DNA of 64,000 bases from Saposhnikovia divaricata (GCA_036435485.1 JAZHRN010000137.1:1736001-1800000); one strand, 5' to 3'; positions 1 to 13,900 are shown, counted from the stretch's first letter. Numbers and translations are program-made. Notes: generated by a model not told the origin, from the letters alone.

Positions 1-2906
1 ATGTAAAAATATCCAGAAAATGGTCCGACTCGATTTTTAACAATATCCCGTGTACTAACCCCTTTGAAGATTTTCGAAAACCGAGTTTCGATCATATCAA
101 CTTCGATTCAAGTCCGAACGGCACCAAATAAAATTTGATTGAATTCCAATAACCCATAGGAACAAAATATATAAAAATATCCACAAAATGGTCCAACTTG
201 ATTTTTAACGATATCCCGTGTACTAACCCCTTTGGGGTTTAGGGTTCATGGTTCCAAAATCCGAGTTTCGATTATATCAGCTCCGATTCAGGTCTGAATT
301 GCGTCAAATAAAATTTCGTTGAATTCCAATAACCCATAGGAACAAAATATGTAAAAATATCCACAAAATGGACCGACTCGATTTTTAACAATATCTCGTG
401 TGCAAACACCTATTTAGGATTATCCGAAAACCGAGTTTCGATCATATCAGCTCCGATTCAGGTCCAAATTTCGTCAAATAAAATTTCATTGAATTCCAAT
501 AATCCATAAGAATAAAATATGTAAAAATATCCCTAAACTGGTTCGACTCAATTTTTAACAATATCTCGTGTACTAACCCCTTTGAGGATTATCCGAAAAC
601 CGAGTTTCGGTCATTTCAGCCCCGATTCAGGTCCAAACTGCACCAAATAAAATTTCATTGCATTCCAATAACCCATAAGAACAAAATATGTAAAAATATC
701 ATGAAAATGGTCCGACTCAATTTTTAACAATATCCCGTGTACTAACCCATTTGAGGAACATCCAATAATCGAGTTTCGATTATATAGCTCCGATTCAGGT
801 CTGAATTGCGTCAAATAAAATTTCGTTGAATTCCAATAACCCATAGGAAAAAAATATGTAAAAATATCCACAAAATGGTCCGACTTGATTTTTAACAATA
901 TCCCGTGTACTAACCCCCTTGAGAAATTTCCGAAAACCGAGTTTCGATCATATCAGCTCCGATTCCGGTCCGAACTGCGTCAAATAAAATTTCGTTGAAT
1001 TCCAATAACCCATAGGAACAAAATATGTAAAAATATCCAGAAAATGGTCCGACTCGATTTTTAACAATATCCTGTGTACTAACCCCTTTGAGGATTATCC
1101 GAAAACCGAGTTTCGATCATATCAGCTTCGATTCAAGTCCGAACAGCACCAAATAAAATTTCATTGAATTCCAATAACCCATAGGAACAAAATATATAAA
1201 AATATCCACAAAATGGTCCAACTTGATTTTTAACGATATCCCGTGTACTAACCCCTTTGGGGTTAAGGGTTCATGGTTCCAAAAACCGAGTTTCGATTAT
1301 ATCAGCTCCGATTCAGGTCTGAATTGCGTCAAATAAAATTTCGTGGAATTCCAATAACCCATAGGAACAAAATATGAAAAAATATCCACAAAATGGACCG
1401 ACTCGATTTTTAACAATATCTCGTGTGCAAACACCTATTTAGGATTATCCGAAAACCGAGTTTCGATCATATCAGCTCCGATTCAGGTCCAAATTTCGTC
1501 AAATAAAATTTCATTGAATTCCAATAATCCATAAGAACAAAATATGTAAAAATATCCCTAAACTGGTTCGACTCAATTTTTAACAATATCTCGTGTACTA
1601 ACCCCTTTGAGGATTATCCGAAAACCGAGTTTCGGTCATTTCAGCCCCGATTCAGGTCCAAATTGCACCAAATAAAATTTCATTGCATTCCAATAACCCA
1701 TAAGAACAAAATATGTAAAAATATCCAGAAAATGGTCCGACTCGATTTTTAACAATATCCCGTGTACTAACCCCTTTGAGGATTATCCAAAAATCAAGTT
1801 TCGATTATATCAGCTCCGATTCAGGTCTGAATTGCGTCAAATAAAATTTCGTTGAATTCCAATAACCCATAGGAACAAAATATATAAAAATATCCAGAAA
1901 ATGGTCCGACTTGATTTTTAACAATATCCCGTGTACTAACCCGTTTGAGAATTTTCCGAAAATCGAGTTTCGATCATATCAGCTCCGATTCCGGTCCGAA
2001 CTGCGTCAAATAAAATTTTGTTGAATTCCAATAACCCATAGGAACAAAATATGTAAAAATATCCAGAAAATGGTCCGACTCAATTTTTAACAATATCCCG
2101 TGTACTAACCCCTTTGAGGATTATCCGAAAACCGAGTTTCCATCATATCAGCTTCGATTCAAGTCCGAACGGCACCAAATAAAATTTCATTGAATTCCAA
2201 TAACCCATAGGAACAAAATATATAAAAATATCCACAAAATGGTCCAACTTGATTTTTAACGATATCCCGTGTACTAACCCCTTTGGGGTTTAGGGTTCAT
2301 GGTTCCAAAAACCGAGTTTAGATCATATCAGCTCCGATTCCGGTCCGAAATGCGTCAAATAAAATTTCGTTGTATTCCAATAACCCATAGGAACAAAATA
2401 TGTAAAAATATCCAGAAAATGGACCGACTCGATTTTTAACAATATCTCGTGTGCAAACACCTATTTAGGATTATCCGAAAACCGAGTTTCGATCATATCA
2501 GCTCCGATTCAGGTCCAAATTTCGTCAAATAAAATTTCATTGAATTCCAATAATCCATAAGAACAAAATATGTAAAAATATCCCTAAACTGGTTCGACTC
2601 AATTTTTAACAATATCTCGTGTACAAACCCCTTTGAGGATTATCCGAAAACCGAGTTTCGGTCATTTCAGCCCCGATTCAGGTCCAAACTGCACCAAATA
2701 AAATTTCATTACATTCCAATAACCCATAGGAACAAAATATATAAAAATATCCACAAACTGGTCAAACTTGATTTTTAACGATATCCTGTGTACTAACCCC
2801 TTTGAGAATTTTCCGAAAGCCGAGTTTCGATCATATCAGCTCCGATTCCGTCCGAACTGCGTCAAATAAAATTTCGTTGAATTCCAATAACCCATAGGAA
2901 CAAAAT
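1..2906. repeat. Super-repeat copy U1 (~17 monomers, HORs of 6+6+5)
   Basis: B blocks lie at 234, 1259 and 2285, and the following one at 3140 begins the next partial copy. The unit has private marks that recur 3762 bp downstream: TTCCAAAATCCGAG in B, AAGAATAAAATATG in D, TATCATGAAAATGG in E, ATCCTGTGTAC in A and GGTTAAGGG in the second B. B copies here mostly have an E-type tail (GATTATATCAGC, CAGGTCTGAATTGCG), unlike the standard B used from 8 kb on. No gene is seen. Confidence 0.75.
2716..2883 (+). repeat. B/F hybrid monomer without telomere-like block
   Basis: The head is class B (ATATATAAAAATATCCAC, ACTTGATTTTTAACGATATC) and the middle and tail are class F (CTTTGAGAATTTTCCG, GAACTGCG). 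It follows D directly, so E is missing, and the local HOR is A-B-C-D-B/F. The length is 168 because one C is lost in CCGATTCCGTCCG. Near-identical hybrids follow at 3571-3739 and 6215-6383, so the fusion happened once and was copied. Confidence 0.75.
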
Positions 2907-3762
2907 ATGTAAAAATATCCAGAAAATGGTCCGACTCGATTTTTAACAATATCCCGTGTACTAACCCCTTTGAAGATTTTCGAAAACCGAGTTTCGATCA
3001 TATCAACTTCGATTCAAGTCCGAACGGCACCAAATAAAATTTGATTGAATTCCAATAACCCATAGGAACAAAATATATAAAAATATCCATAAAATGGTCC
3101 AACTTGATTTTTAACGATATCCCGTGTACTAACCCCTTTGGGGTTTAGGGTTCATGGTTCCAAAAACCGAGTTTCGATTATATCAGCTCCGATTCAGGTC
3201 TGAATTGCGTCAAATAAAATTCCGTTGAATTCCAATAACCCATAGGAACAAAATATGTAAAAATATCCACAAAATGGACCGACTCGATTTTTAACAATAT
3301 CTCGTGTGCAAACACCTATTTAGGATTATCCGAAAACCGAGTTTCGATCATATCAGCTCCGATTCAGGTTCAAATTTCGTCAAATAAAATTTCATTGAAT
3401 TCCAATAATCCATAAGAACAATATATGTAAAAATATCCCTAAACTGGTTCGACTCAATTTTTAACAATATCTCGTGTACAAACCCCTTTGAGGATTATCC
3501 GAAAACCGAGTTTCGGTCATTTCAGCCCCGATTCAGGTCCAAACTGCACCAAATAAAATTTCATTACATTCCAATAACCCATAGGAACAAAATATATAAA
3601 AATATCCACAAACTGGTCAAACTTTATTTTTAACGATATCCCGTGTACTAACCCCTTTGAGAATTTTCCGAAAGCCGAGTTTCGATCATATCAGCTCTGA
3701 TTCCGGTCCGAACTGCGTGAAATAAAATTTTGTTGAATTCCAATAACCCATAGGAACAAAAT
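2907..3762. repeat. Extra five-monomer HOR, tandem copy of the preceding unit
   Basis: The interval between the B blocks at 3140 and 3996 is 856 bp, one monomer short. The marks AAACTGCACC followed by TTCATTACATTCC and the B/F hybrid recur about 855 bp after the copy at 2716, so this is a local tandem duplication. The A monomer at 2945-3050 shares ATCAACTTCG and TTTGATTG with the window start and with 6475-6550. Confidence 0.7.
3571..3739 (+). repeat. B/F hybrid monomer, second copy
   Basis: It has the same B head and F middle-tail as the copy at 2716, again placed directly after a D monomer ending TTACATTCC. It differs by TTTATTTTTAACG, CAGCTCTGATT and GCGTGAAATA. It carries no TTTAGGG block. 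Confidence 0.75.
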
Positions 3763-5451
3763 ATGTAAAAATATCCAGAAAATGGTCCGACTCGATTTTT
3801 AACAATATCCCGTGTACTAACCCCTTTGAGGATTTTCGAAAACCGAGTTTCGATCATATCAGCTTCGATTCAAGTCCGAACGGCACCAAATAAAATTTCA
3901 TTGAATTCCAATAACCCATAGGAACAAAATATATAAAAATATCCACAAAATGGTCCAACTTGATTTTTAACGATATCCCGTGTACTAACCCCTTTGGGGT
4001 TTAGGGTTCATGGTTCCAAAATCCGAGTTTCGATTATATCAGCTCCGATTCAGGTCTGAATTGCGTCAAATAAAATTTCGTTGAATTCCAATAACCCATA
4101 GGAACAAAATATGTAAAAATATCCACAAAATGGACCGACTCGATTTTTAACAATATCTCGTGTGCAAACACCTATTTAGGATTATCCGAAAACCGAGTTT
4201 CGATCGTATCAGCTCCGATTCAGGTCCAAATTTTGTCAAATAAAATTTCATTGAATTCCAATAATCCATAAGAATAAAATATGTAAAAATATCCCTAAAC
4301 TGGTTCGACTCAATTTTTAACAATATCTCGTGTACTAACCCCTTTGAGGATTATCCGAAAACCGAGTTTCGGTCATTTCAGCCCCGATTCAGGTCCAAAC
4401 TGCACCAAATAAAATTTCATTGCATTCCAATAACCCATAAGAACAAAATATGTAAAAATATCATGAAAATGGTCCGACTCAATTTTTAACAATATCCCGT
4501 GTACTAACCCATTTGAGGAACATCCAATAATCGAGTTTCGATTATATAGCTCCGATTCAGGTCTGAATTGCGTCAAATAAAATTTCGTTGAATTCCAATA
4601 ACCCATAGGAAAAAAATATGTAAAAATATCCACAAAATGGTCCGACTTGATTTTTTACAATATCCCGTGTACTAACCCCCTTGAGAAATTTCCGAAAACC
4701 GAGTTTCGATCATATCAGCTCCGATTCCGGTCCGAACTGCGTCAAATAAAATTTCGTTGAATTCCAATAACCCATAGGAACAAAATATGTAAAAATATCC
4801 AGAAAATGGTCCGACTCGATTTTTAACAATATCCTGTGTACTAACCCCTTTGAGGATTATCCGAAAACCGAGTTTCGATCATATCAGCTTCGATTCAAGT
4901 CCGAACGGCACCAAATAAAATTTCATTGAATTCCAATAACCCATAGGAACAAAATATATAAAAATATCCACAAAATGGTCCAACTTGATTTTTAACGATA
5001 TCCCGTGTACTAACCCCTTTGGGGTTAAGGGTTCATGGTTCCAAAAACCGAGTTTCGATTATATCAGCTCCGATTCAGGTCTGAATTGCGTCAAATAAAA
5101 TTTCGTTGAATTCCAATAACCAATAGGAACAAAATATGTAAAAATATCCACAAAATGGACCGACTCGATTTTTAACAATATCTCGTGTGCAAACACCTAT
5201 TTAGGATTATCCGAAAACCGAGTTTCGATCATATCAGCTCCGATTCAGGTCCAAATTTCGTCAAATAAAATTTCATTGAATTCCAATAATCCATAAGAAC
5301 AAAATATGTAAAAATATCCCTAAACTGGTTCGACTCAATTTTTAACAATATCTCGTGTACTAACCCCTTTGAGGATTATCCGAAAACCGAGTTTCGGTCA
5401 TTTCAGCCCCGATTCAGGTCCAAATTGCACCAAATAAAATTTCATTGCATT

Positions 5452-5527
5452 CCAATAACCCATAAGAACAAAATATGTAAAAATATCCAGAAAATGGTCC
5501 GACTCGATTTTTAACAATATCCCGTTT
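5452..5527 (+). repeat. Truncated E monomer (76 bp) at an out-of-register deletion
   Basis: The E monomer proceeds normally to ATATCCCGT and then jumps to TTCCAATAACCC, the start of the next monomer. 93 bp are missing, so the B-to-B interval falls to 933 bp. It is the one deletion I found that breaks monomer register. The breakpoint has at most a base or two of shared T, which suggests end-joining rather than homologous exchange. Confidence 0.85.
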
Positions 5528-6045
5528 CCAATAACCCATAGGAACAAAATATATAAAAATATCCACAAAATGGTCCGACTTGATTTTTAACAATATCCCG
5601 TGTACTAACCCCTTTGAGAATTTTCCGAAAATCGAGTTTCGATCATATCAGCTCCGATTCCGGTCCGAACTGCGTCAAATAAAATTTTGTTGAATTCCAA
5701 TAACCCATAGGAACAAAATATGTAAAAATATCCAGAAAATGGTCCGACTCAATTTTTAACAATATCCCGTGTACTAACCCCTTTGAGGATTATCCGAAAA
5801 CCGAGTTTCGATCATATCAGCTTCGATTCAAGTCCGAACGGCACCAAATAAAATTTCATTGAATTCCAATAACCCATAGGAACAAAATATATAAAAATAT
5901 CCACAAAATGGTCCAACTTGATTTTTAACGATATCCCGTGTACTAACCCCTTTGGGGTTTAGGGTTCATGGTTCCAAAAACAGAGTTTAGATCATATCAG
6001 CTCCGATTCCGGTCCGAAATGCGTCAAATAAAATTTCGTTGTATT

Positions 6046-6214
6046 CCAATAACCCATAGGAACAAAATATGTAAAAATATCCAGAAAATGGACCGACTCG
6101 ATTTTTAACAATATCTCGTGTGCAAACACCTTTGAGGATTATCCGAAAACCGAGTTTCGGTCATTTCAGCCCCGATTCAGGTCCAAACTGCACCAAATAA
6201 AATTTCATTACATT
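6046..6214 (+). repeat. C/D hybrid monomer
   Basis: The head is class C (AATGGACCGACTCG, CTCGTGTGCAAACACC). It switches near 6130 to class D (TTTGAGGATTATCC, TTTCGGTCATTTCAGCCCC, AAACTGCACC). The homologous site in U1 (2447-2640) still has separate C and D monomers, so about 170 bp were lost here in register. The following monomer, 6215-6383, is the third B/F hybrid. Confidence 0.8.
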
Positions 6215-6406
6215 CCAATAACCCATAGGAACAAAATATATAAAAATATCCACAAACTGGTCAAACTTGATTTTTAACGATATCCTGTGTACTAACCCCT
6301 TTGAGAATTTTCCGAAAGCCGAGTTTCGATCATATCAGCTCCGATTTCGGTCCGAACTGCGTCAAATAAAATTTCGTTGAATTCCAATAACCCATAGGAA
6401 CAAAAT

Positions 6407-7914
6407 ATGTAAAAATATCCAGAAAATGGTCCGACTCGATTTTTAACAATATCCCGTGTACTAACCCCTTTGAGGATTTTCGAAAACCGAGTTTCGATCA
6501 TATCAACTTCGATTCAAGTCCGAACGGCAGCAAATAAAATTTGATTGAATTCCAATAACCCATATGAACAAAATATATAAAAATATCCACAAAATGGTCC
6601 AACTTGATTTTTAACGATATCCCGTGTACTAACCCCTTTGGGGTTTAGGGTTCATGGTTCCAAAAACCGAGTTTCGATTATATCAGCTCCGATTCAGGTC
6701 GGAATTGCGTCAAATAAAATTCCGTTGAATTCCAATAACCCATAGGAACAAAATATGTAAAAATATCCACAAAATTGACCGACTCGATTTTTAACAATAT
6801 CTCGTGTGCAAACACCTATTTAGGATTATCCGAAAACCGAGTTTCGATCATATCAGCTCCGATTCAGGTCCAAATTTCGTCAAATAAAATTTCATTGAAT
6901 TCCAATAATCCATAAGAATAAAATATGTAAAAATATCCCTAAACTTGTTCGACTCAATTTTTAACAATATCTCGTGTACTAACCCCTTTGAGGATTATCC
7001 GAAAACCGAGTTTCGGTCATTTCAGCCCCGATTCAGGTCCAAACTGCACCAAATAAAATTTCATTGCATTCCAATAACCCATAAGAACAAAATATGTAAA
7101 AATATCCAGAAAATGGTCCGACTCGATTTTTAACAATATCCCGTGTACTAACCCATTTGAGGAATATCCAATAATCGAGTTTCGATTATATAGCTCCGAT
7201 TCAGGTCTGAATTGCGTCAAATAAAATTTCGTTGAATTCCAATAACCCATAGGAACAAAATATGTAAAAATATCCACAAAATGGACCGACTCGATTTTTA
7301 ACAATATCTCGTGTGCAAACACCTATTTAGGATTATCCGAAAACCGAGTTTCGATCATATCAGCTCCGATTCAGGTCCAAATTTCGTCAAATAAAATTTC
7401 ATTGAATTCCAATAATCCATAAGAATAAAATATGTAAAAATATCCCTAAACTTGTTCGACTCAATTTTTAACAATATCTCGTGTACTAACCCCTTTGAGG
7501 ATTATCCGAAAACCGAGTTTCGGTCATTTCAGCCCCGATTCAGGTCCAAACTGCACCAAATAAAATTTCATTGCATTCCAATAACCCATAAGAACAAAAT
7601 ATGTAAAAATATCCAGAAAATGGTCCGACTCGATTTTTAACAATATCCCGTGTACTAACCCATTTGAGGAATATCCAATAATCGAGTTTCGATTATATAG
7701 CTCCGATTCAGGTCTGAATTGCGTCAAATAAAATTTCGTTGAATTCCAATAACCCATAGGAAAAAAATATGTCAAAATATCCACAAAATGGTCCGACTTG
7801 ATTTTTAACAATATCCCGTGTACTAACCCCTTTGAGAAATTTCCGAAAACTGAGTTTCGATCATATCTGCTCCGATTCCGGTCCGAACTGCGTCAAATAA
7901 AATTTCGTTGAATT
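6407..7914. repeat. Super-repeat copy U3 (start) containing a 507-bp C-D-E tandem duplication
   Basis: The A monomer near 6480 (ATCAACTTCG, TTTGATTG) and the B block at 6640 correspond to 60-240 at an offset of about 6406, so a third copy of the U1 pattern begins here. It then contains C-D-E twice before F and A. The B-to-B interval 6640 to 8172 is 1532 bp, nine monomers. Past this point the HOR takes the standard form of the rest of the window. Confidence 0.7.
6732..7745. repeat. 507-bp direct tandem duplication (C-D-E, C-D-E)
   Basis: 6732-7238 and 7239-7745 are two C-D-E triplets with the same private marks: AAGAATAAAATATG, AAACTTGTTCG and GAGGAATATCCAATAATCG with TATATAGCTCC. The length is 170+169+168. 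One visible difference is AAAATTGACC versus AAAATGGACC. It is a simple in-register duplication and appears young. Confidence 0.85.
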
Positions 7915-10900
7915 CCAATAACCCATAGGAACAAAATATGTAAAAATATCCAGAAAATGGTCCGACTCGATTTTTAACAATATCCCGTGTACTAACCCCT
8001 TTGCGGATTATCCGAAAACCGAGTTTCGATCATATCAGCTTCGATTCAAGTCCGAACGGCACCAAATAAAATTTCATTGAATTCCAATAACCCATAGGAA
8101 CAAAATATATAAAAATATCCACAAAATGGTCCAACTTGATTTTTAACGATATCCCGTGTACTAACCCCTTTGGGGTTTAGGGTTCATGGTTCCAAAAACC
8201 GAGTTTCGATCATATCAGCTCCGATTCCGGTCCGAAATGCGTCAAATAAAATTTCGTTGTATTCCAATAACCCATAGGAACAAAATATGTAAAAATATCC
8301 ACAAAATGGACCGACTCGATTTTTAACAATATCTCTTGTGCAAACACCTATTTAGGATTATCTGAAAACCTAGTTTCGATCATATCAGCTCCGATTTAGG
8401 TCCAAATTTCGTCAAATAAAATTTCATTGAATTCCAATAATCCATAAGAACAAAATATGTAAAAATATCCCTAAACTGGTTCGACTCAATTTTTAACAAT
8501 ATCTCGTGTACTAACCCCTTTGAGGATTATCCGAAAACCGAGTTTCGGTCATTTCAGCCCCGATTCAGGTCCAAACTGCACCAAATAAAATTTCATTGCA
8601 TTTCAATAACCCATAAGAACAAAATATGTAAAAATATCCAGAAAATGGTCCGACTCGATTTTTAACAATATCCCGTGTACTAACCCATTTGAGGATTATC
8701 CAATAATCGAGTTTCGATTATATAGCTCCGATTCAGGTCTGAATTGCGTCAAATAAAATTTCGTTGAATTCCAATAACCCATAGGAAAAAAATATGTAAA
8801 AATATCCACAAAATGGTCCGACTTGATTTTTAACAATATCCCGTGTACTAACCCCTTTGAGAAATTTCCGAAAACCGAGTTTCGATCATATCAGCTCCGA
8901 TTCCGGTCCGAACTGCGTCAAATAAAATTTCGTTGAATTCCAATAACCCATAGGAACAAAATATGTAAAAATATCCAGAAAATGGTCCGACTCGATTTTT
9001 AACAATATCCCGTGTACTAACCCCTTTGAGGTTATCCGAAAACCGAGTTTCGATCATATCAGCTTCGATTCAAGTCCGAACGGCACCAAATAAAATTTCA
9101 TTGAATTCCAATAACCCATAGGAACAAAATATATAAAAATATCCACAAAATGGTCCAACTTGATTTTTAACGATATCACGTGTACTAACCCCTTTGGGGT
9201 TTAGGGTTCATGGTTCCAAAAACCGAGTTTCGATCATATCAGCTCCGATTCCGGTCCGAAATGCGTCAAATAAAATTTCGTTGTATTGCAATAACCCATA
9301 GGAACAAAATATGTAAAAATATCCACAAAATGGACCGACTCGATTTTTAACAATATCTCGTGTGCAAACACCTATTTAGGATTATCTGAAAACCTAGTTT
9401 CGATCATATCAGCTCCGATTTAGGTCCAAATTTCGTCAAATAAAATTTCATTGAATTCCAATAATCCATAAGAACAAAATATGTAAAAATATCCCTAAAC
9501 TGGTTCGACTCAATTTTTAACAATATCTCGTGTACTAACCCCTTTGAGGATTATCCGAAAACCGAGTTTCGGTCATTTCAGCCCCGATTCAGGTCCAAAC
9601 TACACCAAATAAAATTTCATTGCATTCCAATAACCCATAAGAACAAAATATGTAAAAATATCCAGAAAATGGTCCGACTCGATTTTTAACAATATCCCGT
9701 GTACTAACCCATTTGAGGATTATCCAATAATCGAGTTTCGATTATATCAGCTCCGATTCAGGTCTGAATTGCGTCAAATAAAATTTCGTTGAATTCCAAT
9801 AACCCATAGGAAAAAAATATGTAAAAATATCCACAAAATGGTCCGACTTGATTTTTAACAATATCCCGTGTACTAACCCCTTTGAGAAATTTCCGAAAAC
9901 CGAGTTTCGATCATATCAGCTCCGATTCCGGTTCGAACTGCGTCAAATAAAATTTCGTTGAATTCCAATAACCCATAGGAACAAAATATGTAAAAATATC
10001 CAGAAAATGGTCCGACTCGATTTTTAACAATATCCCGTGTACTAACCCCTTTGAGGATTATCCGAAAACCGAGTTTCGATCATATCAGCTTCGATTCAAG
10101 TCCGAACGGCACCAAATAAAATTTCATTGAATTCCAATAACCCATAGGAACAAAATATATAAAAATATCCACAAAATGGTCCAACTTGATTTTTAACGAT
10201 ATCCCGTGTACTAACCCCTTTGGGGTTTAGGGTTCATGGTTCCAAAAACCGAGTTTCGATCATATCAGCTCCGATTCCGGTCCGAAATGCGTCAAATAAA
10301 ATTTCGTTGTATTCCAATAACCCATAGGAACAAAATTTGTAAAAATATCCACAAAATGGACCGACTCGATTTTTAACAATATCTCGTGTGCAAACACCTA
10401 TTTAGGATTATCTGAAAACCTAGTTTCGATCATATCAGCTCCGATTCAGGTCCAAATTTCGTCAAATAAAATTTCATTGAATTCCAATAATCCATAAGAA
10501 CAAAATATGTAAAAATATCCCTAAATTGGTTCGACTCAATTTTTAACAATATCTCGTGTACTAACCCCTTTGAGGATTATCCGAAAACGGAGTTTCGGTC
10601 ATTTCAGCCCCGATTCAGGTCCAAACTGCACCAAATAAAATTTCATTGCATTCCAATAACCCATAAGAACAAAATATGTAAAAATATCCAGAAAATGGTC
10701 CGACTCGATTTTTAACAATATCCCGTGTACTAACCCATTTGAGGATTATCCAATAATCGAGTTTCGATTATATCAGCTCCGATTCAGGTCTGAATTGCGT
10801 CAAATAAAATTTCGTTGAATTCCAATAACCCATAGGAAAACAATATGTAAAAATATCCACAAAATGGTCCGACTTGATTTTTAACAATATCCCGTGTACT

Positions 10901-13900
10901 AACCCCTTTGAGAAATTTCCGAAAACCGAGTTTCGATCATATCTGCTCCGATTCCGGTCCGAACTGCGTCAAATAAAATTTCGTTGAATTCCAATAACCC
11001 ATAGGAACAAAATATGTAAAAATATCCAGAAAATGGTCCGACTCGATTTTTAACAATATCCCGTGTACTAACCCCTTTGCGGATTATCCGAAAACCGAGT
11101 TTCGATCATATCAGCTTCGATTCAAGTCCGAACGGCACCAAATAAAATTTCATTGAATTCCAATAACCCATAGGAACAAAATATATAAAAATATCCACAA
11201 AATGGTCCAACTTGATTTTTAACGATATCCCGTGTACTAACCCCTTTGGGGTTTAGGGTTCATGGTTCCAAAAACCGAGTTTCGATCATATCAGCTCCGA
11301 TTCCGGTCCGAAATGCGTCAAATAAAATTTCGTTGTATTCCAATAACCCATAGGAACAAAATATGTAAAAATATCCACAAAATGGACCGACTCGATTTTT
11401 AACAATATCTCTTGTGCAAACACCTATTTAGGATTATCTGAAAACCTAGTTTCGATCATATCAGCTCCGATTTAGGTCCAAATTTCGTCAAATAAAATTT
11501 CATTGAATTCCAATAATCCATAAGAACAAAATATGTAAAAATATCCCTAAACTGGTTCGACTCAATTTTTAACAATATCTCGTGTACTAACCCCTTTGAG
11601 GATTATCCGAAAACCGAGTTTCGGTCATTTCAGCCCCGATTCAGGTCCAAACTGCACCAAATAAAATTTCATTGCATTCCAATAACCCATAAGAACAAAA
11701 TATGTAAAAATATCCAGAAAATGGTCCGACTCGATTTTTAACAATATCCCGTGTACTAACCCATTTGAGGATTATCCAATAATCGAGTTTCGATTATATC
11801 AGCTCCGATTCAGGTCTGAATTGCGTCAAATAAAATTTCGTTGAATTCCAATAACCCATAGGAAAAAAATATGTAAAAATATCCACAAAATGGTCCGACT
11901 TGATTTTTAACAATATCCCGTGTACTAACCCCTTTGAGAAATTTCCGAAAACCGAGTTTCGATCATATCAGCTCCGATTCCGGTTCGAACTGCGTCAAAT
12001 AAAATTTCGTTGAATTCCAATAACCCATAGGAACAAAATATGTAAAAATATCCAGAAAATGGTCCGACTCGATTTTTAACAATATCCCGTGTACTAACCC
12101 CTTTGAGGATTATCCGAAAACCGAGTTTCGATCATATCAGCTTCGATTCAAGTCCGAACGGCACCAAATAAAATTTCATTGAATTCCAATAACCCATAGG
12201 AACAAAATATATAAAAATATCCACAAAATGGTCCAACTTGATTTTTAACGATATCCCGTGTACTAACCCCTTTGGGGTTTAGGGTTCATGGTTCCAAAAA
12301 CCGAGTTTCGATCATATCAGCTCCGATTCCGGTCCGAAATGCGTCAAATAAAATTTCGTTGTATTCCAATAACCCATAGGAACAAAATTTGTAAAAATAT
12401 CCACAAAATGGACCGACTCGATTTTTAACAATATCTCGTGTGCAAACACCTATTTAGGATTATCTGAAAACCTAGTTTCGATCATATCAGCTCCGATTCA
12501 GGTCCAAATTTCGTCAAATAAAATTTCATTGAATTCCAATAATCCATAAGAACAAAATATGTAAAAATATCCCTAAATTGGTTCGACTCAATTTTTAACA
12601 ATATCTCGTGTACTAACCCCTTTGAGGATTATCCGAAAACGGAGTTTCGGTCATTTCAGCCCCGATTCAGGTCCAAACTGCACCAAATAAAATTTCATTG
12701 CATTCCAATAACCCATAAGAACAAAATATGTAAAAATATCCAGAAAATGGTCCGACTCGATTTTTAACAATATCCCGTGTACTAACCCATTTGAGGATTA
12801 TCCAATAATCGAGTTTCGATTATATCAACTCCGATTCAGGTCTGAATTGCGTCAAATAAAATTTCGTTGAATTCCAATAACCCATAGGAAAAAAATATGT
12901 CAAAATATCCACAAAATGGTCCGACTTGATTTTTAACAATATCCCGTGTACTAACCCCTTTGAGAAATTTCCGAAAACCGAGTTTCGATCATATCTGCTC
13001 CGATTCCGGTCCGAACTGCGTCAAATAAAATTTCGTTGAATTCCAATAACCCATAGGAACAAAATATGTAAAAATATCCAGAAAATGGTCCGACTCGATT
13101 TTTAACAATATCCCGTGTACTAACCCCTTTGCGGATTATCCGAAAACCGAGTTTCGATCATATCAGCTTCGATTCAAGTCCGAACGGCACCAAATAAAAT
13201 TTCATTGAATTCCAATAACCCATAGGAACAAAATATATAAAAATATCCACAAAATGGTCCAACTTGATTTTTAACGATATCCCGTGTACTAACCCCTTTG
13301 GGGTTTAGGGTTCATGGTTCCAAAAACCGAGTTTCGATCATATCAGCTCCGATTCCGGTCCGAAATGCGTCAAATAAAATTTCGTTGTATTCCAATAACC
13401 CATAGGAACAAAATATGTAAAAATATCCACAAAATGGACCGACTCGATTTTTAACAATATCTCTTGTGCAAACACCTATTTAGGATTATCTGAAAACCTA
13501 GTTTCGATCATATCAGCTCCGATTTAGGTCCAAATTTCGTCAAATAAAATTTCATTGAATTCCAATAATCCATAAGAACAAAATATGTAAAAATATCCCT
13601 AAACTGGTTCGACTCAATTTTTAACAATATCTCGTGTACTAACCCCTTTGAGGATTATCCGAAAACCGAGTTTCGGTCATTTCAGCCCCGATTCAGGTCC
13701 AAACTGCACCAAATAAAATTTCATTGCATTTCAATAACCCATAAGAACAAAATATGTAAAAATATCCAGAAAATGGTCCGACTCGATTTTTAACAATATC
13801 CCGTGTACTAACCCATTTGAGGATTATCCAATAATCGAGTTTCGATTATATAGCTCCGATTCAGGTCTGAATTGCGTCAAATAAAATTTCGTTGAATTCC

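Larger units (their letters stand above)
3763..6406. repeat. Super-repeat copy U2 (offset 3762 from U1), shortened by two deletions
   Basis: Position 3763 onward aligns with position 1 onward, including the private marks of U1 (B blocks 234/3996 and 1259/5021, both offset 3762). After that the copies drift apart by a 93-bp deletion at about 5525 and a deletion of one monomer at about 6130, so the third and fourth B blocks (5954, 6640) are offset by 3669 and 3500. No gene is seen. Confidence 0.75.

Noticed and set aside
234..251. True interstitial telomere array
   Set aside because: Only one full TTTAGGG unit plus partial flanks occurs per B monomer, embedded in satellite sequence at 1026-bp spacing. 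There is no tandem run of telomere repeats.
611..898. Minus-strand frames of 62-101 residues in the first 17 kb (611, 3648, 4373, 6292, 7017, 7524, 8848, 13976, 16713) and plus-strand frames at 6945 and 7452
   Set aside because: Same reasoning: each is a translation of two adjacent monomers, copied with the super-repeats, with no promoter, start context or domain.
9170..9185. CACGTG (E/G-box) at about 9177
   Set aside because: It results from one C-to-A change in a single B monomer (GATATCACGTG) with no gene nearby, so it has no support as a regulatory site.
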